Source of the DNA: Saliniplasma sp046497075
GTDB taxonomy: Archaea > Thermoplasmatota > Thermoplasmata > Halarchaeoplasmatales > Halarchaeoplasmataceae
DNA: 7,317 nt
Assembly: GCA_046497075.1 (NCBI GenBank)
Contig: JAWOGF010000091.1
Location: forward strand, 1 to 7,317
Direction of reading: 5' to 3'
Part shown: piece by piece, positions 1 to 6,457 of the stretch
Layout of the letters: each line of letters opens with the position of its first letter
How positions within the stretch are numbered: the stretch's first letter is position 1
Translations under genes and position numbers: made by a program
Notes under the pieces: model-generated
What the model was told of the DNA's origin: nothing
Seen by the model: only the letters and a program-made list of their open reading frames with translations
The model's database searches: none

Positions 1-325
1 CGAAGACTTCTTCTATTTTTTTAGCCATCTTGTCTTTCTGGACCGCACCCCTGAGCTGTTCAACAGGTTTACCTTCCTTTATGAAGATGAATGTAGGTAT
101 AGCCTGGATACCGAATCTAGATGTGATCTGTGAATTGTTCTCAGTGTTCACCTTACCGAACAGCACTTCATCGTATTCACTGGCGAGATCCTCTATCACC
201 GGCTCCATCATCTTACAAGGTCCGCACCATGTGGCCCAGAAATCCACCACAACGTTTTCGTTCTTTTCGACGAGTTCATCGAAATCTTCGTCGGTCATAT
301 CCATAGGTTGATTTTTTTCAGACAT
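1..325 (-). CDS. trxA: Thioredoxin (partial, C-terminus cut by window start)
   Basis: General protein disulfide reductase of the cytoplasm, normally recharged by thioredoxin reductase. The 108 visible residues begin MSEKNQPMDM. They carry the canonical active site WCGPCK at residues 33-38, preceded by the beta strand VVVDFWATW, and the cis-proline motif AIPTF with Pro77. The fold is complete up to the last helix (KDKMAKKIEEVF), so only a few residues can be missing. The start is well supported: a strong Shine-Dalgarno sequence (GGAGGAG, complement of 331-337) lies just upstream of the ATG at 325-323. A TATA-like GTTAAATAC lies on the minus strand near 369-378. The gene is divergent from a second thioredoxin-fold gene at 436. 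Thioredoxin family membership is near certain. The exact physiological role, for example as partner of a specific reductase, cannot be told from this sequence. Confidence 0.95.
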   Translation of the reverse strand, partial: MSEKNQPMDMTDEDFDELVEKNENVVVDFWATWCGPCKMMEPVIEDLASEYDEVLFGKVNTENNSQITSRFGIQAIPTFIFIKEGKPVEQLRGAVQKDKMAKKIEEVF

Positions 326-435
326 CTATGCTCCTCCTTGATCTAATATATCCTATGACAGAGAGGTGGGTATTTAACTCTTTCACCCGGTTTTCAATCA
401 AAAAGTTAAAATCATTGTTCATATTTATTCGAGTG
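326..435. promoter_or_regulatory. Divergent promoter region between two thioredoxin-fold genes
   Basis: This 110-base gap separates the divergent starts at 325 (minus) and 436 (plus). On the minus strand, GAGTTAAATACCC (about 367-379) is a TATA-like box about 50 bases before the thioredoxin ATG, leaving room for a short leader that holds its GGAGGAG Shine-Dalgarno site. On the plus strand, AGTTAAAATC (about 403-412) lies about 25-30 bases before the ATG at 436, as expected for a leaderless archaeal transcript. No Shine-Dalgarno sequence precedes that ATG. A second AT-rich run, CATATTTATT (420-429), is probably too close to the start to be the TATA box. These are read by eye; no transcription start is known. 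Confidence 0.5.
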
Positions 436-708
436 ATGACCGAAAAAGATGGAAAGATCGAGATGGAATTCATCTATTCAGAGACGTGCCCGGATAGTTC
501 TCAGGCAAAAGAGCTAGTAGAACGAGTCAAGGACGATTACGGCGACTTAGATGTGAATTTTATAAAGGCTAAAGACCGTGCGGATATAATCAATAAATAC
601 GAAGTTACACACATCCCCACTATCGTTATAAATGGTGAAGTGGAGTTCGTCGAGACTTTGACTGAAGAGAAACTGCGGGCACGGTTAGAGGAAATACGTA
701 ATGCATAA
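436..708 (+). CDS. Small thioredoxin/glutaredoxin-fold protein with monothiol CPDS site
   Basis: A 90-residue protein resembling the small archaeal glutaredoxin-like thioredoxins of about 80-90 residues. Visible elements are the first strand KIEMEFIYSETC, the active-site position CPDS (Cys18-Pro-Asp-Ser21), a long helix, and the cis-proline segment THIPTIVINGEVEF (Pro61). The second active-site cysteine is replaced by serine, so it cannot do a normal dithiol disulfide exchange. A monothiol, glutathionylation-like, metal-binding or non-redox role is possible. An in-frame upstream extension to 328 exists, but it is rich in bulky residues and lies over the divergent promoter. The ATG at 436 fits the family length and a leaderless promoter; ATG 463 (81 residues) is the alternative. 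Its 3' end overlaps the next gene by 8 bases, indicating co-transcription. Confidence 0.82.
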   Translation: MTEKDGKIEMEFIYSETCPDSSQAKELVERVKDDYGDLDVNFIKAKDRADIINKYEVTHIPTIVINGEVEFVETLTEEKLRARLEEIRNA

Positions 709-1687
709 GTTCATTTTCGAATTGCGTGGACCTGAATACGACCTGGCTTCTGCGGAAGTCAGAGCTGTTTTATTGGGTTTACATGGCCGATCCAGCTTCG
801 AGGATACATCGAAGTATGTTTCGGTGGTAGAGATGGATAAGAGTGTAGAGTCGGTGGGTGAAAGACTGGGTCTCACTCACCGGGTACTAGACCACGGTCG
901 GGTCTTTTCCAAAGATGAACTTTTTGAAGGAGAGGTGGAGTTCGAGATACCCAGCGGTAGTGTCGCTGTGGAAACCCGTCGGTTAGGGGGTAAGGAAGCG
1001 GATTCGAGGAGGGTCAAGAGAGAATTAGGGGCGGTGTTGGCCGAGAAGAATGAGATCGATCTCGAAGATCCTGACCAAAAGGTACTGGTGTTGATATCCG
1101 ATGAGTTTTATTCCGGTCGTGTAGCATATATTGTTGATAAAGCGGATTTTAGGGAGAGGAAGGTCAAGAACCGTGAGTTCTTCAGTCCCGTATCTTTGGA
1201 GCCGTGGTATGCACGTGCTCTGGTGAATCTTGCTAGGGTCAAGGCCGGGGACAGAGTTCACGATCCCTTCTGCGGTACGGGAGGTTTATTGATCGAAGCC
1301 GGGATGATGGGTTTGGACGTCTCCGGTGGAGATGTGGATGAGAAGATGGTGGAAGGGTGCAAAAGGAATCTACGGCAGTTCGGTGTGGACGGTGAGATTT
1401 CGCGTGGTGACGTATCTGAAACCGTACCCTACGATGTAGATAGTGTCGTGACGGATCCTCCGTACGGTCGAGCGGCCTCTACCGGTGGTGAAGATTTAGA
1501 GAAGATCTATAAGAGGTTGTTCGAAACGTGTCGGGAGAGGTTGAGGGAAGGCGGTTACCTGTCAACGATATTTCCCGCACGAGAATTCGTTGAGATGGGA
1601 GAAGGATATCTAGAACTGGTGGAAAGTTATGAGAGCAGGGTACACGGCTCCTTGAAAAGGATATTCTGTATTTTCTCTAAACTATAA
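701..1687 (+). CDS. tRNA (guanine(10)-N2)-methyltransferase, archaeal Trm-G10 type
   Basis: Predicted to transfer one or two methyl groups from S-adenosylmethionine to N2 of guanosine 10 in tRNA, the archaeal counterpart of eukaryotic Trm11. The 328 residues match the usual length of about 330. The N-terminal half (roughly 1-150) fits a ferredoxin-like plus THUMP RNA-binding region. Next come the lead-in PVSLEPWYARALVNLARV (163-180), the AdoMet-binding motif DPFCGTGG (188-195), the acidic turn GGDVDEKM (209-216), and the catalytic N-methylase motif DPPYGR (252-257), which contacts the amino group. All key residues are present. Translation is probably coupled to the upstream thioredoxin-fold gene through the 8-base overlap; GAGG at 688-691 is a suitable ribosome-binding site. 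The G10 specificity comes from overall architecture; a related THUMP methylase with another target guanosine is less likely. Confidence 0.9.
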   Translation: MHKFIFELRGPEYDLASAEVRAVLLGLHGRSSFEDTSKYVSVVEMDKSVESVGERLGLTHRVLDHGRVFSKDELFEGEVEFEIPSGSVAVETRRLGGKEADSRRVKRELGAVLAEKNEIDLEDPDQKVLVLISDEFYSGRVAYIVDKADFRERKVKNREFFSPVSLEPWYARALVNLARVKAGDRVHDPFCGTGGLLIEAGMMGLDVSGGDVDEKMVEGCKRNLRQFGVDGEISRGDVSETVPYDVDSVVTDPPYGRAASTGGEDLEKIYKRLFETCRERLREGGYLSTIFPAREFVEMGEGYLELVESYESRVHGSLKRIFCIFSKL

Positions 1688-1690
1688 AAT

Positions 1691-3568
1691 TTAAACTTTG
1701 ACTCCTACGAACTCGAAGTTTAGAGTGCGTTGGGTGCCCTGGGATCTCAGCTGTATCTCGAAATAGAGATCTGCCTCGCCCGAATCCGTTAATTCCTGGG
1801 CCGGATATATCTCCATATCGTTTTGCAGTGATGAATCCCTTCGTAAGGTCATGTTGACACGGGTCGAGGTGCCTGGATATAGGGTGAAAGAAATGTTCTC
1901 ATGGATATCGTCGTAATAGATTTCCCAGTTCTCTTCTGATACATACTGAGTGGTTATATTGTAAGAGTCGATACGACCCTGATTCGTAACGTTGAGTGCG
2001 AATTCGTACTCGTCCTGTTCCTCTCTCATCAGGAAGATATTTTCATATAAGATATCACCGGTGATCTCCGTTCCGAAATCGTACCCTATGTTTACTGTAA
2101 GGTCTAAAGTCTTCCTCAGATTGGTGACGTTGGAATCGACTTTGAGTTCGATATCGGTCTTTGTGGCGTTTAAGTCTGCAGGTTCGGCAACGAGTCTTAG
2201 GGTAGTATCTTCATCTTTTTCGAGGGTTTCCGTTCGATACTCATCCCCAACACTTATCCAGTCACCGTTAGAACGGTGGTAGAATGTTATGTCCCAGGAA
2301 TCGTTACTAGAGCCGTAACTTATCCTGTAATCATCGCTGATATCGTATATGTCGTCATCGGACCTCCCATTGTTGGTGATATTGAATGTGTAGACGGCGC
2401 TCTCGTTGATGCTTATGTTCTGCATCTCGGGTTGGTCCATCTCCACAGAGTAATCGAAGCGGTAATTAGCATCCTCGATAGGGACCGGATGGAAGCTGAG
2501 GAAAAGTATAGCGACTGCCGCTATGCCGAGTATCTTCCTTTTGTTACCTAACTTTGTGAAATCGTTCAAAGGTGGTGGATGTTTGACACCTACCAGGAAA
2601 AGTATGAAAAGGGCGAAGATAAGCCACGCTATATACTGCCAGATCCCTACGACTATAAGGAATATCACCGCTGCATAGCTCGCGTATTTCGCCTTATCTC
2701 CTAACAGTGACCTTACGACATGTCCGCCGTCAAGTTGTCCAGCTGGGAGGAGATTGAGTCCCGTCACCAAAAATCCTAACCAGCCAGCGAAAAGCGTAGG
2801 ATGGAATACGTCGATCTCACCGAAGGGGAGCAGAAAAGAGATCACTCTGAGTAGAGCCGGGAACCTGAAATTGAAAAGCATGCCCTCTGCGTTGATCGGA
2901 GCAGTAGGCGGCATGACATCACCCAGATAAAACCCAAGTATCGAAACAGGTATAGCTACCGCAAGACCTCCTAGAGGTCCAGCTATACCCACGTCCAATA
3001 GTGATTTATTGTCGGGGATAGGGTCCCGGATACTTATGACTGCCCCTAAGGTTCCCAGGGGTGGTGGGGCCGGGATGAAAAACGGTAATGATGCATGGAT
3101 ACTGTGCCTTCTAGCCATGTAATAATGGCTGAGTTCATGCACGCCTAGGATGGTCATCAGAGGGAGTGAAAAGAAAAGTCCTCCTCTCAGGATATTGTGA
3201 AGTGAGAAAAAACCGCCTACTGGTCGGTAAGAATGCCACCAGAAGGTACCCGCTATCAGGGTGGTGACGATGGTGATACCCAGCATGATTATATTGGTCT
3301 TGACGGAGCGGTAGTTCTTTTCTTCAGTCTTCTTGACCGATATGACGTATTCACCGTTGTCCTCCCTAAGGTGAGGTATGTAGTTTTTTGGAACCAGTTC
3401 TTTCCGGAGATCGTCGAATCTTTCATCTATATCTTCCCCTCGATAGACGTTGATATAGACTGAAACTATATCGTATTCGATCTCAGTCTTATAAGTGGGG
3501 AAGTACTTACCGATAGTAGACTGGATAAAATCTATCTCGTCTCTGTAACCTTCAGGACCGTAGGCCAT
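1691..3568 (-). CDS. Site-2-protease-like M50 membrane metalloprotease with C-terminal tandem Ig-like domains
   Basis: Intramembrane zinc metalloprotease of the M50 family, 625 residues. A soluble N-terminal domain (1-88) precedes the first membrane segment (about 92-110). The zinc site HELSH (144-148) sits in a hydrophobic segment. FFIPAPPPLGTLGA (163-176) resembles the conserved F-I-P-P-LGTxGA stretch of EGY1-like and archaeal members. The third zinc ligand motif, NLLPAGQLDGG (272-282), is intact. More membrane segments lie at about 192-213, 258-275, 298-327 and 346-360. Residues 361-625 form an unusual hydrophilic tail with two similar halves (about 388-490 and 516-605), each with a Y-x-F-x-(I/V)-TN-x-GR strand-turn motif, as in NEW3/CARDB-like Ig folds. 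The tail holds ten N-x-S/T sequons, consistent with an exterior location. It lies 35 bases downstream of the MATE gene. No Shine-Dalgarno site precedes the ATG. The substrate is unknown. Confidence 0.88.
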   Translation of the reverse strand: MAYGPEGYRDEIDFIQSTIGKYFPTYKTEIEYDIVSVYINVYRGEDIDERFDDLRKELVPKNYIPHLREDNGEYVISVKKTEEKNYRSVKTNIIMLGITIVTTLIAGTFWWHSYRPVGGFFSLHNILRGGLFFSLPLMTILGVHELSHYYMARRHSIHASLPFFIPAPPPLGTLGAVISIRDPIPDNKSLLDVGIAGPLGGLAVAIPVSILGFYLGDVMPPTAPINAEGMLFNFRFPALLRVISFLLPFGEIDVFHPTLFAGWLGFLVTGLNLLPAGQLDGGHVVRSLLGDKAKYASYAAVIFLIVVGIWQYIAWLIFALFILFLVGVKHPPPLNDFTKLGNKRKILGIAAVAILFLSFHPVPIEDANYRFDYSVEMDQPEMQNISINESAVYTFNITNNGRSDDDIYDISDDYRISYGSSNDSWDITFYHRSNGDWISVGDEYRTETLEKDEDTTLRLVAEPADLNATKTDIELKVDSNVTNLRKTLDLTVNIGYDFGTEITGDILYENIFLMREEQDEYEFALNVTNQGRIDSYNITTQYVSEENWEIYYDDIHENISFTLYPGTSTRVNMTLRRDSSLQNDMEIYPAQELTDSGEADLYFEIQLRSQGTQRTLNFEFVGVKV

Positions 3569-3603
3569 CGGTTGAAATCATAGAATAATGGTGTTAATAA
3601 GTG
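3569..3603 (-). promoter_or_regulatory. Short intergenic gap with possible internal TATA box
   Basis: Thirty-five bases separate the MATE stop codon from the protease ATG. The stretch is AT-rich, lacks a Shine-Dalgarno sequence, and holds CTTATTAAC (minus strand, about 3593-3601) about 25-35 bases before the start. That position would suit a leaderless internal promoter, so the protease may be transcribed both with the exporter and on its own. No hairpin or T-tract that would end the MATE transcript is visible. Confidence 0.35.
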
Positions 3604-5037
3604 TTATGTACGGGGGATCTTGGTTTTATCGATGATCTTTTCTTTCCACCTACCTCTCTTGTAAACGACGTAGGCGGCTGAACCGGCTATCACGTTGCTC
3701 AAAGCTATGGCAATCCAGACTCCGGTGGATTGCAGGGTTAGTAAAAAGGCGAAGATGGCTACGAAGGGGATCCGGATAGCCCAAAGTCTTGTTATGCTCA
3801 AAAGCATCTGTTTGAAGGTGTGTCCCGCACCGTTAAGAGTTCCTGAGACCGCCTCGAATATTCCGAAGAACGGTCCTCCTATAGCTAAGATCGCTAGGAA
3901 CATGGCACCCATACGGATAACGGTTTCGTCCTCTGGGATGAAGAAAGTCATCAGCGGGTAACGTAGAAGTACTAAAAACAAAGAGATGATCACCATGAAC
4001 CCGGCCATGAGCATCATTCCTTTTTTAGCGATAGTGTCAGCTCGGTCTATTTTTTCTGCGCCTAAAGCTTGACCTACCATGGTGCTTAAAGCGATACCCA
4101 GACCGAATACTATGACGAAAGTGATGTTGATGATACGGCTGCCGATACCGTAGGCTGCCAAGACTTTTTCCTGCCGTGGTAATCTAGCTAGAAGTCCGGT
4201 GAGTACTACAAAACCCACTGCGTCGGTTACCCGTGCACCTGTTGCAGGAAGACCTATCTTGAAGAATTTTTTTATCTTGTCGATGTTCGGCTTTAAGTAG
4301 TGTAGTTTAAGTTCTAAACCGACTTTCCCGCTGAAGAGTAGGTACAGGGATATCACCGTTCCAACACCTCTTGAGAAAACCGTTGCGATGGCTGCTCCTC
4401 TGATACCCATAGCTGGGAAAGGCCCCCATCCAAAAATGAGTACTGGGTCTAAAACTATGTTGATTATAACTGAAAGTGACATAACAGCCATGGGGGTGAT
4501 GGTGTCACCCCACGCTCTTAAAGCGAAGGAGAAAGCCGCGAAAGTTAAGAGTAGTGGAAATCCGAGGAATATGATCTGAAGGTAGTCTATGGCGTAGGCT
4601 GCTACGGCACCTTCTTCCGCTAAAAAATTGATGAAGGTAGGTGCGGTGAGGTAACCTATGGCACCTAAAACGATGGATAAGACTAAAAGTATGATGTAAA
4701 GCTGACCCGCATCTTCCTGGGCTTCTTTGAAACGCTTTGCTCCCGTGTGCTGGGAGATCAGTGCTACAGCTGCAATACCTAAACCTAGTTCTATGGATAG
4801 TAAAAGGAAAACGAATGGCCATGCTAAACTCATGGCACCTACGGATAGGGTGTTTTCAGGAACGGGTAAACGTCCCAACCAAAGAGTGTCCGCTAGATTG
4901 TAAGCGGTCTGTAATAGGTTGGCTATCATCAACGGCCAACCGAGTTTGAAGAGTAATGGGATTATATCTCCGTTGAGTATCTCTTCTTTTGATGGACGTC
5001 CCATCCTCTGTTTTAGGTAAGTGAGTAGATCACTCAT
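3604..5037 (-). CDS. MATE-family multidrug/solute exporter
   Basis: Cytoplasmic-membrane exporter driven by a Na+ or H+ gradient, moving cationic drugs or other organic solutes. At 477 residues it has the usual MATE length and about 12 hydrophobic segments in two related halves. Recognisable family stretches are NLADTLWLGRL (47-57, with an acidic residue in the first membrane helix), SQHTGAKRFKEA (95-106), RAWGDTITPM (174-183), NIVLDPVLIFGWGPFP (193-208) and GIRGAAIATVFSR (211-223). The second half has the matching VGQALGAEKIDRA (321-333) and LNGAGHT (401-407). The ATG at 5037 is preceded by GTGAT (complement of 5044-5048) at 6-base spacing, a partial Shine-Dalgarno match. It is the upstream gene of a probable two-gene unit with the membrane protease, and divergent from the beta-helix protein gene. 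Substrate and coupling ion cannot be read from the sequence; a lipid or glycan flippase role is a less likely alternative. Confidence 0.92.
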   Translation of the reverse strand: MSDLLTYLKQRMGRPSKEEILNGDIIPLLFKLGWPLMIANLLQTAYNLADTLWLGRLPVPENTLSVGAMSLAWPFVFLLLSIELGLGIAAVALISQHTGAKRFKEAQEDAGQLYIILLVLSIVLGAIGYLTAPTFINFLAEEGAVAAYAIDYLQIIFLGFPLLLTFAAFSFALRAWGDTITPMAVMSLSVIINIVLDPVLIFGWGPFPAMGIRGAAIATVFSRGVGTVISLYLLFSGKVGLELKLHYLKPNIDKIKKFFKIGLPATGARVTDAVGFVVLTGLLARLPRQEKVLAAYGIGSRIINITFVIVFGLGIALSTMVGQALGAEKIDRADTIAKKGMMLMAGFMVIISLFLVLLRYPLMTFFIPEDETVIRMGAMFLAILAIGGPFFGIFEAVSGTLNGAGHTFKQMLLSITRLWAIRIPFVAIFAFLLTLQSTGVWIAIALSNVIAGSAAYVVYKRGRWKEKIIDKTKIPRT

Positions 5038-5136
5038 TCTTTCATCACATCCCTGCAGTTATATTTACAATTTATGCATCTGTATGCAAGTGTACCAACA
5101 AAGATTTAATATCATAGAGAACATTTATTATTTGTG
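5038..5136. promoter_or_regulatory. Divergent promoter region with inverted repeat TGCAT-N4-ATGCA
   Basis: This gap lies between the divergent starts of the MATE gene (5037, minus) and the beta-helix gene (5137, plus). For the plus gene, ATTTAATATC (about 5103-5112) lies about 25 bases before the ATG, fitting a leaderless transcript. For the minus gene, GTAAATATAAC (complement of 5058-5068) and GCATAAATTG (about 5068-5077) are TATA-like candidates. A perfect inverted repeat, TGCAT CTGT ATGCA, occupies 5075-5088 immediately upstream of the first of these, where an operator could act on both genes. Operator function is inference from position and symmetry only; a 5-bp arm can arise by chance. 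Confidence 0.45.
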
Positions 5137-6315
5137 ATGGATAAGACGAAGGTTTTATTGGTGGTACTGGTCGTTCTCGTTTCTGTGAGTTTTGTTGCTG
5201 TCTTATCAAGTGGGGACAGGGATGTTCCTATCAGGGTGGAAGGGAACGAGGAGTTCGCTTCGTTGGCCGATAGCGAGGGATGGGACGGTGACGGTAGTGC
5301 TGACGACCCGTGGGTCATCGAAGATTACGAGATCGACGGGAGTGATCACGGGTACGGTATCTATATCGGGAACGTTACCGACCATTTTATCATACGTGGA
5401 TGTCATGTATACAACAGCAGTGGTGGGGTCGGTGAATACTACGATAATTCCGAGATCTACATATACAATTCCAGGAACGGATTGATCGAGGATAACACGT
5501 TGACCAATAGGATCGGTCACACAATCAACATCGTAGATTCCGAGAACATCGACTTGGTAGACAACGAAGTCATCGGTGAGACCGTTATCGACTATGAAGG
5601 CTTCGGTATCAATATCGCTGATTCTCGAGGCATCAACGTTACGGGAAATCACGTGGAAGGTCATTGGGAAGTGCCAACCGTGGAACACGGAGTATTTATA
5701 GAGGGATCAAGAGGTGTGATCATCCAAGACAATCACATCGAGGGAAACGATCACTATGGTATAGGTCTTTTAAGGTCTGATAAGAACGTTGTGAAAGGTA
5801 ACACCCTCAAAAACAATAGTTGGGGGATCTACTTGGAGATATCCGACAGCAACGAGTTGGTAGAGAACATCCTATTCGACAACGGATACGGTGTTTTTTT
5901 AGAAAAGTCCGAAGAAGACATCTACTCTAAAAACAACAGCATCTACCACAACGACTTCGTCCGCAACGGTGATGCTGCCTGGGACAGTTACGGTACCGTA
6001 GAAGACGATCATAACAGATGGGACAACGGTACCCTCGGTAATTACTGGTCAGATTACAAAAGGGATTATCCGGACGCTGAAGAAGAAAACGAGATATGGG
6101 ATACTCCCTACGAGATCAAAGGAAGAGAAGAAGAACACAGAAGTAAGGACAGGTTTCCGGCTGTTGAGCCCATGTGGTACGAAGGTGAGGATCCTGATGA
6201 ACCTGCCGGGACGCATCCGGTGTGGTGGGTGGTGTTCGGGGTGATAGCGCTGTTGATAGTGCTGCGGGCGGCGTTCTGGGTGCGGGCGAGGTTGGGGGTT
6301 AAGGTGGAGAAGTGA
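5137..6315 (+). CDS. NosD-like parallel beta-helix surface protein with C-terminal membrane anchor
   Basis: Predicted cell-surface protein of 392 residues. A hydrophobic signal segment (6-24) is followed by WDGDGSADDPWVIEDYEIDG (49-68), the typical opening of archaeal NosD/periplasmic copper-binding-like repeat proteins. Residues 70-300 are right-handed beta-helix rungs, with repeated short strands ending in asparagine (IEDNTLTN, VTGNHVEG, IQDNHIEGN, VKGNTLKNN). The family closing motif GNYWSDY (301-307) and DTPYEI (322-327) follow. An acidic, glutamate-rich linker (328-358) leads to a single membrane helix (about 362-380) and a basic tail. N-x-S/T sequons suggest glycosylation. A GTG lies in frame 3 bases upstream, but the ATG at 5137 is the simpler start. 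Beta-helix proteins of this type bind or process carbohydrates or act as surface structure; no copper ligand set or catalytic residue can be assigned. The last 34 codons have strikingly different base composition. Confidence 0.85.
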   Translation: MDKTKVLLVVLVVLVSVSFVAVLSSGDRDVPIRVEGNEEFASLADSEGWDGDGSADDPWVIEDYEIDGSDHGYGIYIGNVTDHFIIRGCHVYNSSGGVGEYYDNSEIYIYNSRNGLIEDNTLTNRIGHTINIVDSENIDLVDNEVIGETVIDYEGFGINIADSRGINVTGNHVEGHWEVPTVEHGVFIEGSRGVIIQDNHIEGNDHYGIGLLRSDKNVVKGNTLKNNSWGIYLEISDSNELVENILFDNGYGVFLEKSEEDIYSKNNSIYHNDFVRNGDAAWDSYGTVEDDHNRWDNGTLGNYWSDYKRDYPDAEEENEIWDTPYEIKGREEEHRSKDRFPAVEPMWYEGEDPDEPAGTHPVWWVVFGVIALLIVLRAAFWVRARLGVKVEK

Positions 6316-6321
6316 ATGATC

Positions 6322-6326
6322 TTTTT
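6322..6326 (+). terminator. T-tract after the beta-helix gene
   Basis: A run of five T starts 7 bases after the stop codon at 6313-6315. Archaeal RNA polymerase commonly terminates at such U-rich tracts without a hairpin. The run is short, and a better candidate lies further downstream at 6361-6387. Confidence 0.3.
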
Positions 6327-6360
6327 ATATGGTGTATATGAAGTTAAGCCTTTCTGCAAA

Positions 6361-6387
6361 GTTCCAAAGTTCTTTTGGAATCTTTTT
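6361..6387 (+). terminator. Hairpin plus T-tract
   Basis: A perfect 7-bp inverted repeat, TTCCAAA (6362-6368) and TTTGGAA (6374-6380), with a 5-base loop, is followed at once by TCTTTTT (6381-6387). It resembles an intrinsic terminator and lies between the beta-helix gene and the promoter of the next gene, so it most likely ends transcription of the former. The stem has only two G-C pairs, so it is weak; the T-tract may be the main signal. Confidence 0.55.
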
Positions 6388-6415
6388 ACTCATCAAGATG
6401 ATCGTATGTAGATGA

Positions 6416-6451
6416 TTTTATATAAATTTGAACCGATATACTAACGGGTGA
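6416..6451 (+). promoter_or_regulatory. TATA box and ribosome-binding site for the zinc-ribbon gene
   Basis: TTTTATATAAATT (6416-6428) is one of the best TATA-box matches in the window. It is followed by GGTGA (6447-6451), a Shine-Dalgarno match 6 bases before the ATG at 6458. The spacing implies that transcription starts close to or within the GGTGA, unless the second AT-rich stretch GATATA (6435-6440) matters. The gene therefore appears to have its own promoter rather than reading through from upstream. Confidence 0.55.
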
Positions 6452-6457
6452 CATAAG

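Noticed and set aside
30..311. A 93-residue plus-strand open frame over the thioredoxin gene
   Set aside because: Low-complexity serine- and threonine-rich translation antisense to a gene with the WCGPCK active site and a strong Shine-Dalgarno sequence.
328..435. In-frame N-terminal extension of the monothiol thioredoxin-fold gene
   Set aside because: It would overlay the divergent promoter region, adds 36 residues absent from the small thioredoxin family, and has no ribosome-binding site.
4505..4822. A 105-residue open frame within the MATE gene on the same strand in another frame
   Set aside because: Composition (many S, R, H, F) is typical of a frame-shifted shadow, and the MATE reading has intact family motifs throughout.
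5206..5688. A 160-residue open frame antisense to the beta-helix gene
   Set aside because: It mirrors the codon pattern of the plus-strand gene, has no start context or recognisable domain, and the plus-strand gene has clear family motifs.
5440..6000. Repetitive N-G-rich pattern as possible DNA tandem repeats
   Set aside because: The repetition is at protein level (beta-helix rungs of variable length); the DNA copies are not identical or evenly spaced, so this is not a DNA repeat or CRISPR array.
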